Positions 1 to 5,839 of a stretch of DNA of 9,036 nt are shown here, one piece after another (the first letter of the stretch is position 1; each line of letters starts with the position of its first letter). Position numbers and translations under genes: made by a program. Source of the stretch: Candidatus Omnitrophica bacterium 4484_49 (GTDB taxonomy: Bacteria > Omnitrophota > Gorgyraeia > Kaelpiales > Kaelpiaceae). Under the pieces are notes generated by a model. That model was not told where the DNA came from and ran no database searches. It saw only the letters and a list, made by a program, of their open reading frames with translations. The stretch is taken from contig NATI01000057.1 of the NCBI GenBank assembly GCA_002085265.1, positions 1-9,036 on the forward strand. The letters run 5' to 3'.

Positions 1-23
1 CGGCATCAGTTAAAGTATAATTT

Positions 24-521
24 TTAGGGAAGCCAACGGGAATAAGGGTGGCGTTCTCCCGGGGACACCGGGATGTAGTAAGGAATTTCCGAAAGAGGTA
101 TTTTCCCGGCAAGGATAGAGGGAAGAGGAAATAACGGAATAACTGTATTCGCTGAACGCGGATACGCTTGCTGAATTTTTCTCTGGTATTCAATTCTATC
201 CATTTCCCTAAATTCTATGCGGACTTTTTTCTGAAGTTTAGGAGGAAGAAGTGGGAAAAAATCTGGCATTCTGGAAAGAACTTTTTCCTTTTCCTCCCAG
301 ACTACATCCGGTCTTTGCAAGAATGCCAGAATTTCATCTGTTGCCTCTTCTATAGTAAATCCTAAAGGGTAGGTTCCATTTTCAATATGAGTCATCATAG
401 ATAATATGGGGGTAGCAGTTGAAGGGACAGTTTTTTCTCTTCGGGCCCAGATGTTATTTAAACCTAAATTGATTGAAAAAACTATGGCAATAGTAAATAA
501 CAACAATTTTACTATTCTCAT
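24..521 (-). CDS. small secreted protein of unknown function
   Basis: The product is 165 residues and I do not recognise the family. It opens with a basic start (MRIVK) and a hydrophobic core to about residue 23. A plausible signal-peptidase site follows NIWA (residue 26), so export across the inner membrane is likely; there is no lipobox. The mature part has a charged helical stretch (about residues 50-115, with many Glu, Lys and Arg) and a Pro-rich tail (about 120-165, including FPLPSILAGKIPLSEIPYY). It has no cysteine and no known catalytic motif. The ATG start at 521 is supported by a GGAGGAG Shine-Dalgarno on the minus strand at 524-531 and by a well-formed promoter just upstream. It is divergent from the PKD gene and separated from it by about 850 bases of relic sequence. 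No gene follows it within the window. That it is a real gene is fairly sure; its function is unknown. Confidence 0.8.
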   Translation of the reverse strand: MRIVKLLLFTIAIVFSINLGLNNIWARREKTVPSTATPILSMMTHIENGTYPLGFTIEEATDEILAFLQRPDVVWEEKEKVLSRMPDFFPLLPPKLQKKVRIEFREMDRIEYQRKIQQAYPRSANTVIPLFPLPSILAGKIPLSEIPYYIPVSPGERHPYSRWLP

Positions 522-539
522 CCTCTCCTCCCGAATTCA

Positions 540-568
540 ATAATATCTGAATACTTCTGGGGTGTCAA
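540..568 (-). promoter_or_regulatory. sigma-70 promoter of the small secreted protein gene
   Basis: On the minus strand a perfect -35 box TTGACA (plus-strand TGTCAA at 563-568) is separated by exactly 17 bases from TATTAT (plus-strand ATAATA at 540-545), a 5/6 match to the -10 consensus. Transcription would start near 533, giving a leader of only about a dozen bases that is mostly Shine-Dalgarno. This is a pattern match to known consensus, not experimental evidence. Confidence 0.72.
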
Positions 569-666
569 GAATAAATGACGTGTTAATGAAGAATCCCTGT
601 ATATTTTTGTATAGTAAAGGCATTTGTTCATTTCATTTATTAACCATTCTAATACCTTCTTAACTC

Positions 667-710
667 CTAAATGTTACAAAACTGTCGTCGACGGTTTTGT
701 AACATCTTAG
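667..710. repeat. long near-perfect palindrome
   Basis: Arms ATGTTACAAAAC (671-682) and GTTTTGTAACAT (694-705) are perfect 12-base inverted repeats. The 11-base centre (TGTCGTCGACG) continues pairing for four more base pairs after one T-G wobble, leaving a single-base tip. Outside, CTAA (667-670) pairs with TTAG (707-710) past one bulged C. The total is about 20 pairs plus the wobble. There is no T-run on either side, so it is not a typical intrinsic terminator. It sits directly at the TAA end (707-709) of a decayed minus-strand reading frame. It could be a dispersed intergenic palindrome, a terminator of that lost gene, or a dyad binding site. Confidence 0.85.
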
Positions 711-1126
711 TGGGAGTGGGGTATTTTATGAGGGATATTTTGGGTAATTCTTTTTTCAAGTAAGTCTGTCTCCTTGAGGAAATCCATATATCTTTTCTAT
801 TTGATTTTAAGCGGTTCATTTTCAAAATTTAGGCTTAATTTATTCAAATTTTGATTACAGAAAAAGGTTGGCTGAGGTATGTGAGAAATTTCAGGTGGTT
901 TATCTTGGTTATCAAGTTTAAGAGTAGTATTTTGTTTTGGGCTTCCTTCTATGTAAGAAGTGTTTGCTTTTGGGTAATGTTTTATTTTTTCAAAAAGTTC
1001 TTTACTGAAGTAAGATAATCTTGTTACTCCATAATATAACTGGGTTAAGTGGATATCATCTACCTTTATTATAAACGGAGAATATGTAGGGAGAACTCCT
1101 CTACAGATAACGCTGGAAAGAGGAGG
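707..1126 (-). pseudogene. 5'-truncated decayed reading frame, unknown family
   Basis: On the minus strand one frame runs from just after a TAA at 1127-1129 down to a TAA at 707-709, interrupted only by a TAG at 797-799. It has no ATG, GTG or TTG near its upstream end. The first part (109 codons) reads like protein, for example KVDDIHLTQLYYGVTRLSYF, then KELFEKIKHYPKANTSYIEG. The 29 codons after the TAG also look protein-like (KRYMDFLKETDLLEKRITQN). This suggests a gene that lost its 5' end and may have gained a nonsense codon. Sequence above about 1070 probably belongs to the plus-strand PEGA-like fragment, so the true relic is likely about 707-1070. I recognise no family. The alternative is chance openness in A/T-rich DNA. 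Confidence 0.42.
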
Positions 1127-1307
1127 TTACTATAATAGCAGATTGAAGGCATTTATTGCTGATAAACCGATATTCATAGAAGCACTACCTTTTAAAGATG
1201 CTGGTTATCCTCAGTATAAAGCGATAAGTGTGTTTGAAACTATTCCTTCCCATATTCACTTCAAAATGCTCCAGCCCCCACAGGGTTCTGTAAAGATAAG
1301 TTTTTGA
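1035..1307 (+). pseudogene. PEGA-like domain fragment, 5' end missing
   Basis: A plus-strand frame is open from after the TAA at 1032-1034 to the TGA at 1305-1307. It contains NGEYVGRTPLQITLERGGYY (about 1074-1133), a good match to the PEGA surface-domain pattern of an (N/D)GxYVGxTPL turn followed by a short strand and a glycine turn. It then runs to DAGYPQYKAISVFETIPSHI and a short tail. There is no start codon or Shine-Dalgarno upstream of the motif, and no signal peptide or lipobox, although intact members are usually exported. I therefore read it as the 3' remnant of a small envelope protein or lipoprotein gene. It ends two bases before the -35 box of the PKD gene promoter. The family call rests on motif recognition only. 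Confidence 0.48.
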
Positions 1308-1337
1308 TTGACAAAAGTTAAGTTTGGGTGTGAAAAT
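1308..1337 (+). promoter_or_regulatory. probable promoter of the PKD protein gene
   Basis: A perfect TTGACA -35 lies at 1308-1313. The best -10 at a proper distance is GAAAAT (1332-1337, 18-base spacer, 4/6 match), which is weak. The position, about 30 bases before the PKD gene ATG, fits. A -35 identical to those at 563-568 (minus) and 5749-5754 adds support. Confidence 0.45.
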
Positions 1338-1356
1338 TAAATTAAATAATGATAAC

Positions 1357-1364
1357 AGGAGGGG
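1357..1364 (+). promoter_or_regulatory. ribosome binding site that fixes the PKD gene start
   Basis: AGGAGGGG, with AGGAGG ending six bases before the ATG at 1369, selects that ATG over the in-frame TTG at 1324. The TTG has no such site and would place 15 charged residues in front of the signal peptide. Confidence 0.8.
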
Positions 1365-1368
1365 CAAG

Positions 1369-3858
1369 ATGAAAGTAAAAATTTTTGTCGGGTTAGGTAC
1401 GTGTTTGTTATTATCTTTGATTTTCCTGTCCGGTGTTTATGCCGAATTCAGGGTGCCAGAAGATGATTCCAGAGTAAGATACTTCTATGTATTTGGTCCT
1501 CAGGGAGACCCTCTGATGGGGAAAGAGGACAGTGAACAGATAATTTACATTGATGTTCCTGAAAATGAAATTCAAGATTTAATTATAAAAGTTTATGACC
1601 CTGATGTTGGAGGAGCTAGAGACTGGCGGAGGAATCCTGAAGATGAGTGGGATACCACAACTGAATTCGCTATTTATGGGAAAAATTTACTGCACAGAGA
1701 AGTATTTGCCGAAAACCGAGTTTACGATAGAAACTATTATCGGTTCGGACCTTATAAAAAGGAACTCGGTGAAAAGATCGATGGATATTACAGATTTCGG
1801 TTAGAGATTAGAGGCAAATCCGGGAACGATGCTAATTTATTCAGTTTAAGAATTTCTCCTGATAGCGCTGTTGTGTTCTGTTATGATATTACTTTCAGGC
1901 TCTTACCGCATAAAGGAGAGAAGATGTATTTCTATTTTAACGTCCCCCAGGAAACAAAGGAGATAACTGTGGAGAACTACGATATAGACCTTCATGGCGG
2001 GAGGAGCCACATAGTGGATTTAGTCACAGGCTTAAAATATAAAATTAAGGATTCCCAGAGTGGGCAATGGACTCAGACAGTTATCCCTCTCCATCTGGAG
2101 TTGCCTCATCAGTTTGAATATCTTTTGATAAAAGGGACTCAAAAATATGCCCATGCCGGAATAAGGATAAAGGACGATAAGGGTAACTATCTGCCGATTT
2201 ATTTCCGAAAGAAAAAACTGCCGGTAATAGCAGTTAAGCCTTCAAAAATAGAAAAACCAATTAAACCCCAAGGAGAACTGGCATGTAGAACATTTACATT
2301 TGACGCCACCAAATCTTATGACCCTGATAATCAGGCTCTTTCTTTCCACTGGGATTTTGGAGATGGAACCACCAGTAATAAACCTGTAGTCACTCATATC
2401 TTCCCTGGCCCTGGAGAATATACTGTTACTCTTACAGTAACTGACAGTTCTGGTCTGGAGGGATGCTCCACAGCCAAAACTCAAAAGGTCATCACCGTAA
2501 ATGCCCCTCCCAAACCTAAGTTTACCGCTCCTGACCTCGTCTGTCCCGGGAATGTGCTTGTGTTCGATGCCAGTGCTACTGAAGATGAGACCCCAGATAC
2601 TCTGGGCTATAAATGGGATTTTGGAGATGGCACTACTGCAGATGGTAAAGTGGTCAAAAAAGTTTATGATAAGGGAGGTATCTACCGTGTAAGATTGACG
2701 GTAGATGATAATCAGGGGACTGCCTGCAGTGTTTCTACTGTTGAGAGGATAATCCGGGTGAATAATCCTCCTGTGGCTGATGCTGGCGAGGATATAAATC
2801 TCTTTTTACAATCTATGGCTGAGGAGTATGTGGTGAAATTTGATGGAAGGAATTCCAGGGATAGAGACGGAGATGAATTGAGTTACACCTGGAATTTCGG
2901 GGACGGGAGTTCAGGAGAAGGAGAACGCGCAACTCATATTTATCATAAGGGTGGGAAATACAAGGTTACACTGGATGTCTGTGATGGTACTGCTACGAAA
3001 TGTAGCTGCAGTCGAGATTCCATCACAGTTACATTGAATAAACCTCCGGTAGCAAAAGCAGGCAAAAATATAAAAACCTGTAAAGGGAGTGAAGTTACAT
3101 TTGATGGTTCTGGTTCTTACACTGAAAATGGAGAGACATTAAGTTATTTCTGGGATTTCGGCGATGGTTCCACAGCCAGGGGAGAAAAAGTTACCCATAC
3201 TTACACCAGAGGTGGAACTTACAAGGTGGTGTTGACAGTAGACGATGGACAGAATGCTCCCAATTCCAGAACCTCAGATGTTATAAATGTAATGGTAAAT
3301 TCTTCTCCTTATGTATCTCTGGCAGCGGTAGAGCCAGTATGTGTTGGGACAGAAGTGGCGTTTGATGCTTCTGATTCCGGTGACCCTGACAGGGATAAAT
3401 TGGTTTACACCTGGGACTTTGGAGATGGAACCACTCTCGTTGCAGGTGCTAAGGTGAAACATAAATATGAAAAAGGTGGCATCTATAATGTGAAAGTTAC
3501 TGTAGATGATGGTAAAGGGACATCCTGTTCTAAAATTTCAGATTCTATAAAACTCAGAGTTAACACTCCTCCAGTGGCAGATGCTGGTAGAGATAAGGTA
3601 GTATGTATGGGATGTGCCATAGTGTTTGACGGCACCAAATCTTATGACCCTGACGGTGATAATCTCGTTTATACCTGGGATTTTGGAGATGGTGTAACCG
3701 CTGAAGGTGCCAAGGTAACACATGTTTACGATAAACCTGGAAAATATGAAGTGACTCTTACGGTGAGCGATGGTTCTGAAACCTCCTGTAATTTCAGTGT
3801 GGATAAAATTAAAGTCACTGTAAATGCACCTCCAGTTCCGGTAATAAAAGTTAAGTAG
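1369..3858 (+). CDS. secreted multidomain protein with six PKD domains
   Basis: The product is 829 residues. Residues 1-25 form a signal peptide (cleavage after VYA), so the protein acts outside the inner membrane. Residues 26 to about 290 form a beta-rich region without a family I can name. It seems internally duplicated: EQIIYIDVPEN...YDPDVGG (56-82) and EKMYFYFNVPQ...YDIDLHGG (184-211) align. Six PKD (Ig-like) domains follow at about 302-380, 386-465, 474-557, 565-643, 652-732 and 741-818, each with the diagnostic W(D/N)FGDG core and a (N/S)xPP-type linker (NAPP, NNPP, NKPP, NSSP, NTPP). Four of the six carry a Cys near the first strand and another near the last, suggesting disulphides. 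PKD arrays usually serve as adhesive or spacer modules; no catalytic domain is visible. It ends almost directly after PKD 6, with no anchor, sortase signal or OmpA domain. It is probably the first gene of a unit with the gene 38 bases downstream. Confidence 0.93.
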   Translation: MKVKIFVGLGTCLLLSLIFLSGVYAEFRVPEDDSRVRYFYVFGPQGDPLMGKEDSEQIIYIDVPENEIQDLIIKVYDPDVGGARDWRRNPEDEWDTTTEFAIYGKNLLHREVFAENRVYDRNYYRFGPYKKELGEKIDGYYRFRLEIRGKSGNDANLFSLRISPDSAVVFCYDITFRLLPHKGEKMYFYFNVPQETKEITVENYDIDLHGGRSHIVDLVTGLKYKIKDSQSGQWTQTVIPLHLELPHQFEYLLIKGTQKYAHAGIRIKDDKGNYLPIYFRKKKLPVIAVKPSKIEKPIKPQGELACRTFTFDATKSYDPDNQALSFHWDFGDGTTSNKPVVTHIFPGPGEYTVTLTVTDSSGLEGCSTAKTQKVITVNAPPKPKFTAPDLVCPGNVLVFDASATEDETPDTLGYKWDFGDGTTADGKVVKKVYDKGGIYRVRLTVDDNQGTACSVSTVERIIRVNNPPVADAGEDINLFLQSMAEEYVVKFDGRNSRDRDGDELSYTWNFGDGSSGEGERATHIYHKGGKYKVTLDVCDGTATKCSCSRDSITVTLNKPPVAKAGKNIKTCKGSEVTFDGSGSYTENGETLSYFWDFGDGSTARGEKVTHTYTRGGTYKVVLTVDDGQNAPNSRTSDVINVMVNSSPYVSLAAVEPVCVGTEVAFDASDSGDPDRDKLVYTWDFGDGTTLVAGAKVKHKYEKGGIYNVKVTVDDGKGTSCSKISDSIKLRVNTPPVADAGRDKVVCMGCAIVFDGTKSYDPDGDNLVYTWDFGDGVTAEGAKVTHVYDKPGKYEVTLTVSDGSETSCNFSVDKIKVTVNAPPVPVIKVK
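2272..3837 (+). repeat. array of six PKD-encoding repeats within the gene
   Basis: Tandem coding repeats of about 240-280 bases are each centred on a TGGGATTTTGGAGATGG-like segment (for example 2350, 2614 and 3676). They are diverged at DNA level, except that the first and sixth share an identical 21-base stretch (2307-2327 and 3633-3653). This is protein-domain repetition, not a mobile or CRISPR repeat. Confidence 0.85.
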
Positions 3859-3882
3859 TTTTAAATTTTAGTAGTAAAATAG

Positions 3883-3888
3883 AGGAGG
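3883..3888 (+). promoter_or_regulatory. ribosome binding site that fixes the helical-protein start
   Basis: AGGAGG lies only two bases before an in-frame GTG at 3891 but eight bases before the next in-frame GTG at 3897. Normal spacing favours 3897; 3891 would be too close for standard initiation. Confidence 0.65.
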
Positions 3889-3896
3889 GGGTGAAA

Positions 3897-5570
3897 GTGG
3901 GGGGAAGAAATTATTCCATCTTTATAATTTTACCTCTGGTATTAGTTTGCTTCTGCTATTTCCAGAAAGATATTGGTCGAGCAATCTCCAGAAGGGTGCG
4001 GTCACAGGATGAAATCGCTCGCAGTATCGCACTGTTGTTTTCCCAGGATCCAGGAGAAAGGATGGATGGTTTGCAGAAACTTGTAGAAATTTACATTGAT
4101 ATGAACGACCTGGAAGAAGAAACGTTTCAGAATAAAAAGAGGATAGCAGTTGCTATTTTAAATGCTTACTGGGATGAAGAAGATGATTTTGTATCGGATA
4201 CAATTTATAAATATTTAGGGCAGATAATCTTATCTCCTGAAGAAACCCCTCTGGAGATAAGAAAAGAAATACAGGATGAAGTCGTTGAGATGTATTTTAA
4301 CTCTTACGAAATTGGCGATAACACACTTCGGAATAAGACAGATAAACTTTTGAAGGGTAAAAAATTTCTGAGCATTGCAGTATTACTGGATAGAATAATT
4401 TTTGAATCGGAATTTTTCTCTTCTGCTCAGGAATTTCTGGCTAGGATAAATGGTTTTTCTAAAAGCAAAAAGATATGTGAGATAATTCTATCTTTGGACG
4501 ATCTTCTGGGATTGGAACAATGCTGGAATGAGTTTGTAGAAGAACAAGGAATGACAGATGAAGAGGGAAAGAACTTTTTTACTTTGAGTACCCTTATGCT
4601 TTATAGAGAAATAGGAGCGATTCTGGATGGAGAAGAAAGTATAATACTGGATGCTCAAGAGGCAATCGAAGTCAGAGGCGCTCTGTGGGAATTGATCACA
4701 CAAAATATCGATGATGAAGGGTTTGAAATTTTAAGAGATTTCGTCGCTACTGCAGTAAGTGTGGTGTGGGAAGAGGAATTGAGTGCTCGCAGGCATAAGG
4801 AGGGTAGATTTGGTCTTGTAATTAATTATCATTTCCAGGATGGGGATACCTATAAATATATGAAACTGCTGTTGAACACTCTTGGGATAGATGAAATCCC
4901 GAATTTATTTTCTTCCCGGAGGGGGTTTCTCACGCCTCTTCAGGCTCACAGTGATTCCGTTTTGGTTATGTTTGAGGGTTTACAGGAATTAAATCTTCTT
5001 AATGAACACAGCATTATAAATTTTGCATTTCAGTTCTCCTCTACTGGTGATAAAAACAGTGATTACCTGGGATGGTATCTTGCCGGGATAGCACCTCCTC
5101 TCTATATCCAGCGGGTATCTCCATTCATACTGGGAGTGAGAGAAAAAGAGACGGTATTTTACTTTCTCCCTTTAAGAGAAGAACTTCTCTCCTATGTCAC
5201 TTTTGCTTTCCCTACACTCCTGGGATATTCGGGAGATGAAGTTGATGAAGTCTTCCAGAGTATTTTTTCTCGATTTTCGGTCACCCGGGATGATGTTGAA
5301 GAGTATTTAAGAGAGAGAAAATTTGAAGGGACAATTTCTCCTCAGGATGTGCAGTTCTTCATGGAAATTCTGGATTTACTGCCCTGGGAAGAGGGCAGGT
5401 TATCACTGGATAAATTGTTGAATATTCCCTGTATAGGAGAGCAGGTGCTGGAGGAGAATCTAAGTAGAATGGTAATGGCCGGGATGCTGGTTATGGAGAC
5501 GATAAAATCTCGATACAGGAGGGAAAATAAATCTTTTGCTGAGGAATTAATTTCTGCCCTGGGATTATAG
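3897..5570 (+). CDS. membrane-anchored or secreted helical protein, unknown
   Basis: The product is 557 residues from the GTG at 3897 and is of unknown family. A short basic start (GGRNY) precedes a hydrophobic stretch at about residues 7-21 (IFIILPLVLVCFCYF), a signal anchor or signal peptide without a canonical lipobox. The rest is acidic and mostly helical by eye, with regular Leu/Ile spacing such as RMDGLQKLVEIYIDM and PLEIRKEIQDEVVEMYF, suggesting an alpha-solenoid (HEAT- or ARM-like) fold. No catalytic motif is seen. Its first ~110 residues share a pattern with the secreted protein at 5840-6850 (an RR motif, then S/D...R...L.KL, then PEEIR or PLEIR), hinting at paralogy. It lies 38 bases after the PKD gene with no obvious promoter or terminator between, so co-transcription is likely. 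A role beside the PKD protein at the envelope is inferred only from position. Confidence 0.85.
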   Translation: MGGRNYSIFIILPLVLVCFCYFQKDIGRAISRRVRSQDEIARSIALLFSQDPGERMDGLQKLVEIYIDMNDLEEETFQNKKRIAVAILNAYWDEEDDFVSDTIYKYLGQIILSPEETPLEIRKEIQDEVVEMYFNSYEIGDNTLRNKTDKLLKGKKFLSIAVLLDRIIFESEFFSSAQEFLARINGFSKSKKICEIILSLDDLLGLEQCWNEFVEEQGMTDEEGKNFFTLSTLMLYREIGAILDGEESIILDAQEAIEVRGALWELITQNIDDEGFEILRDFVATAVSVVWEEELSARRHKEGRFGLVINYHFQDGDTYKYMKLLLNTLGIDEIPNLFSSRRGFLTPLQAHSDSVLVMFEGLQELNLLNEHSIINFAFQFSSTGDKNSDYLGWYLAGIAPPLYIQRVSPFILGVREKETVFYFLPLREELLSYVTFAFPTLLGYSGDEVDEVFQSIFSRFSVTRDDVEEYLRERKFEGTISPQDVQFFMEILDLLPWEEGRLSLDKLLNIPCIGEQVLEENLSRMVMAGMLVMETIKSRYRRENKSFAEELISALGL

Positions 5571-5581
5571 AAGTTTGTTTC

Positions 5582-5612
5582 AACAGTCTTTCGAAATGAA
5601 AGTCATGTTTTT
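5582..5612 (+). terminator. probable intrinsic terminator after the PKD/helical-protein unit
   Basis: Eleven bases after the stop codon, CTTTC (5588-5592) pairs with GAAAG (5598-5602) around a 5-base loop. Beyond a T-T mismatch the stem extends with a G-C pair and AACA/TGTT (5582-5585 and 5606-5609), leaving one bulged base. It runs into five Ts (5608-5612). The stem is A/T-rich and imperfect, so strength is uncertain, but the position just past the gene end and before a new promoter fits. Confidence 0.45.
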
Positions 5613-5621
5613 CTCCTCGCC

Positions 5622-5668
5622 GGGATAAAATGAATCCAGCTTTTAATTTACCGTCGGAATTTTATCCT
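5622..5668. other. inverted repeat with long loop in the intergenic region
   Basis: GGATAAAAT (5623-5631) and ATTTTATCC (5659-5667) are perfect 9-base inverted repeats separated by 27 bases, with a G-T closing pair outside. The loop has no clear further structure. It could be part of a transcript-end structure, a dyad binding site, or chance. No gene or known RNA family is recognised in 5571-5748. Confidence 0.4.
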
Positions 5669-5700
5669 TTATAAGGCAGAAGGCACTTATCCCAAATTTT

Positions 5701-5716
5701 ACAAATCCGTATTTGT
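5701..5716. promoter_or_regulatory. operator-like inverted repeat upstream of a promoter
   Basis: ACAAAT-CCGT-ATTTGT is a perfect 6-base inverted repeat with a 4-base centre, ending 32 bases before the -35 box at 5749. Size and place fit a regulator site upstream of the promoter, but a single short dyad in A/T-rich DNA is weak evidence. Confidence 0.3.
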
Positions 5717-5748
5717 CTATTGTAATATTAAAAAAATTCTTTAAGAAT

Positions 5749-5777
5749 TTGACAGTAGATATAGATTGTGTTATAGA
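5749..5777 (+). promoter_or_regulatory. sigma-70 promoter of the HEAT-like protein gene
   Basis: Perfect TTGACA (5749-5754), a 17-base spacer and TATAGA (5772-5777, 4/6 to consensus). Transcription would begin near 5784, so an in-frame ATG at 5783 would not be on the mRNA. This supports the downstream ATG at 5840, which has a GGGGGAG site at 5828-5834. Confidence 0.65.
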
Positions 5778-5839
5778 TATAAATGGAAGTTGATATAGAG
5801 ATGAGGGGGAATAATTTAAACAAACAAGGGGGAGTTAAA

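Noticed and set aside
667..710. Palindrome as an ordinary intrinsic terminator
   Set aside because: No T-run follows on either strand and the stem is longer than typical; kept as a palindrome of open function.
797..799. TAG recoding (for example pyrrolysine or suppressed stop)
   Set aside because: TAG ends two good genes in this window, so it is a normal stop; there is no sign of recoding elements.
1324..1368. In-frame TTG start giving the PKD protein 15 extra residues
   Set aside because: No Shine-Dalgarno there; it lies within the predicted promoter and would put charged residues before the signal peptide. The ATG at 1369 has AGGAGG at good spacing.
2242..3723. Open frames on the opposite strand and in a second plus frame across the PKD array
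   Set aside because: They recur in step with the PKD repeats and reflect the repeated codons; they have no ribosome sites and no protein-like character.
2272..3837. Regularly spaced repeats as a possible CRISPR or mobile repeat array
   Set aside because: The repeats keep the reading frame, diverge at DNA level and encode PKD domains with the W(D/N)FGDG core.
3865..3880. ATTTTA/TAAAAT hairpin between the PKD and helical-protein genes
   Set aside because: A 6-base all-A/T stem in A/T-rich DNA is too weak to call a terminator or regulator; the genes are only 38 bases apart.
5671..5690. ATAAG/CTTAT inverted repeat with a 10-base loop
   Set aside because: A five-base A/T-rich stem with a long loop is expected by chance.
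5783..5839. In-frame ATG at 5783 as start of the HEAT-like protein
   Set aside because: The predicted transcription start falls at about the same base and the ribosome site at 5828-5834 serves the ATG at 5840, which directly begins the signal peptide.
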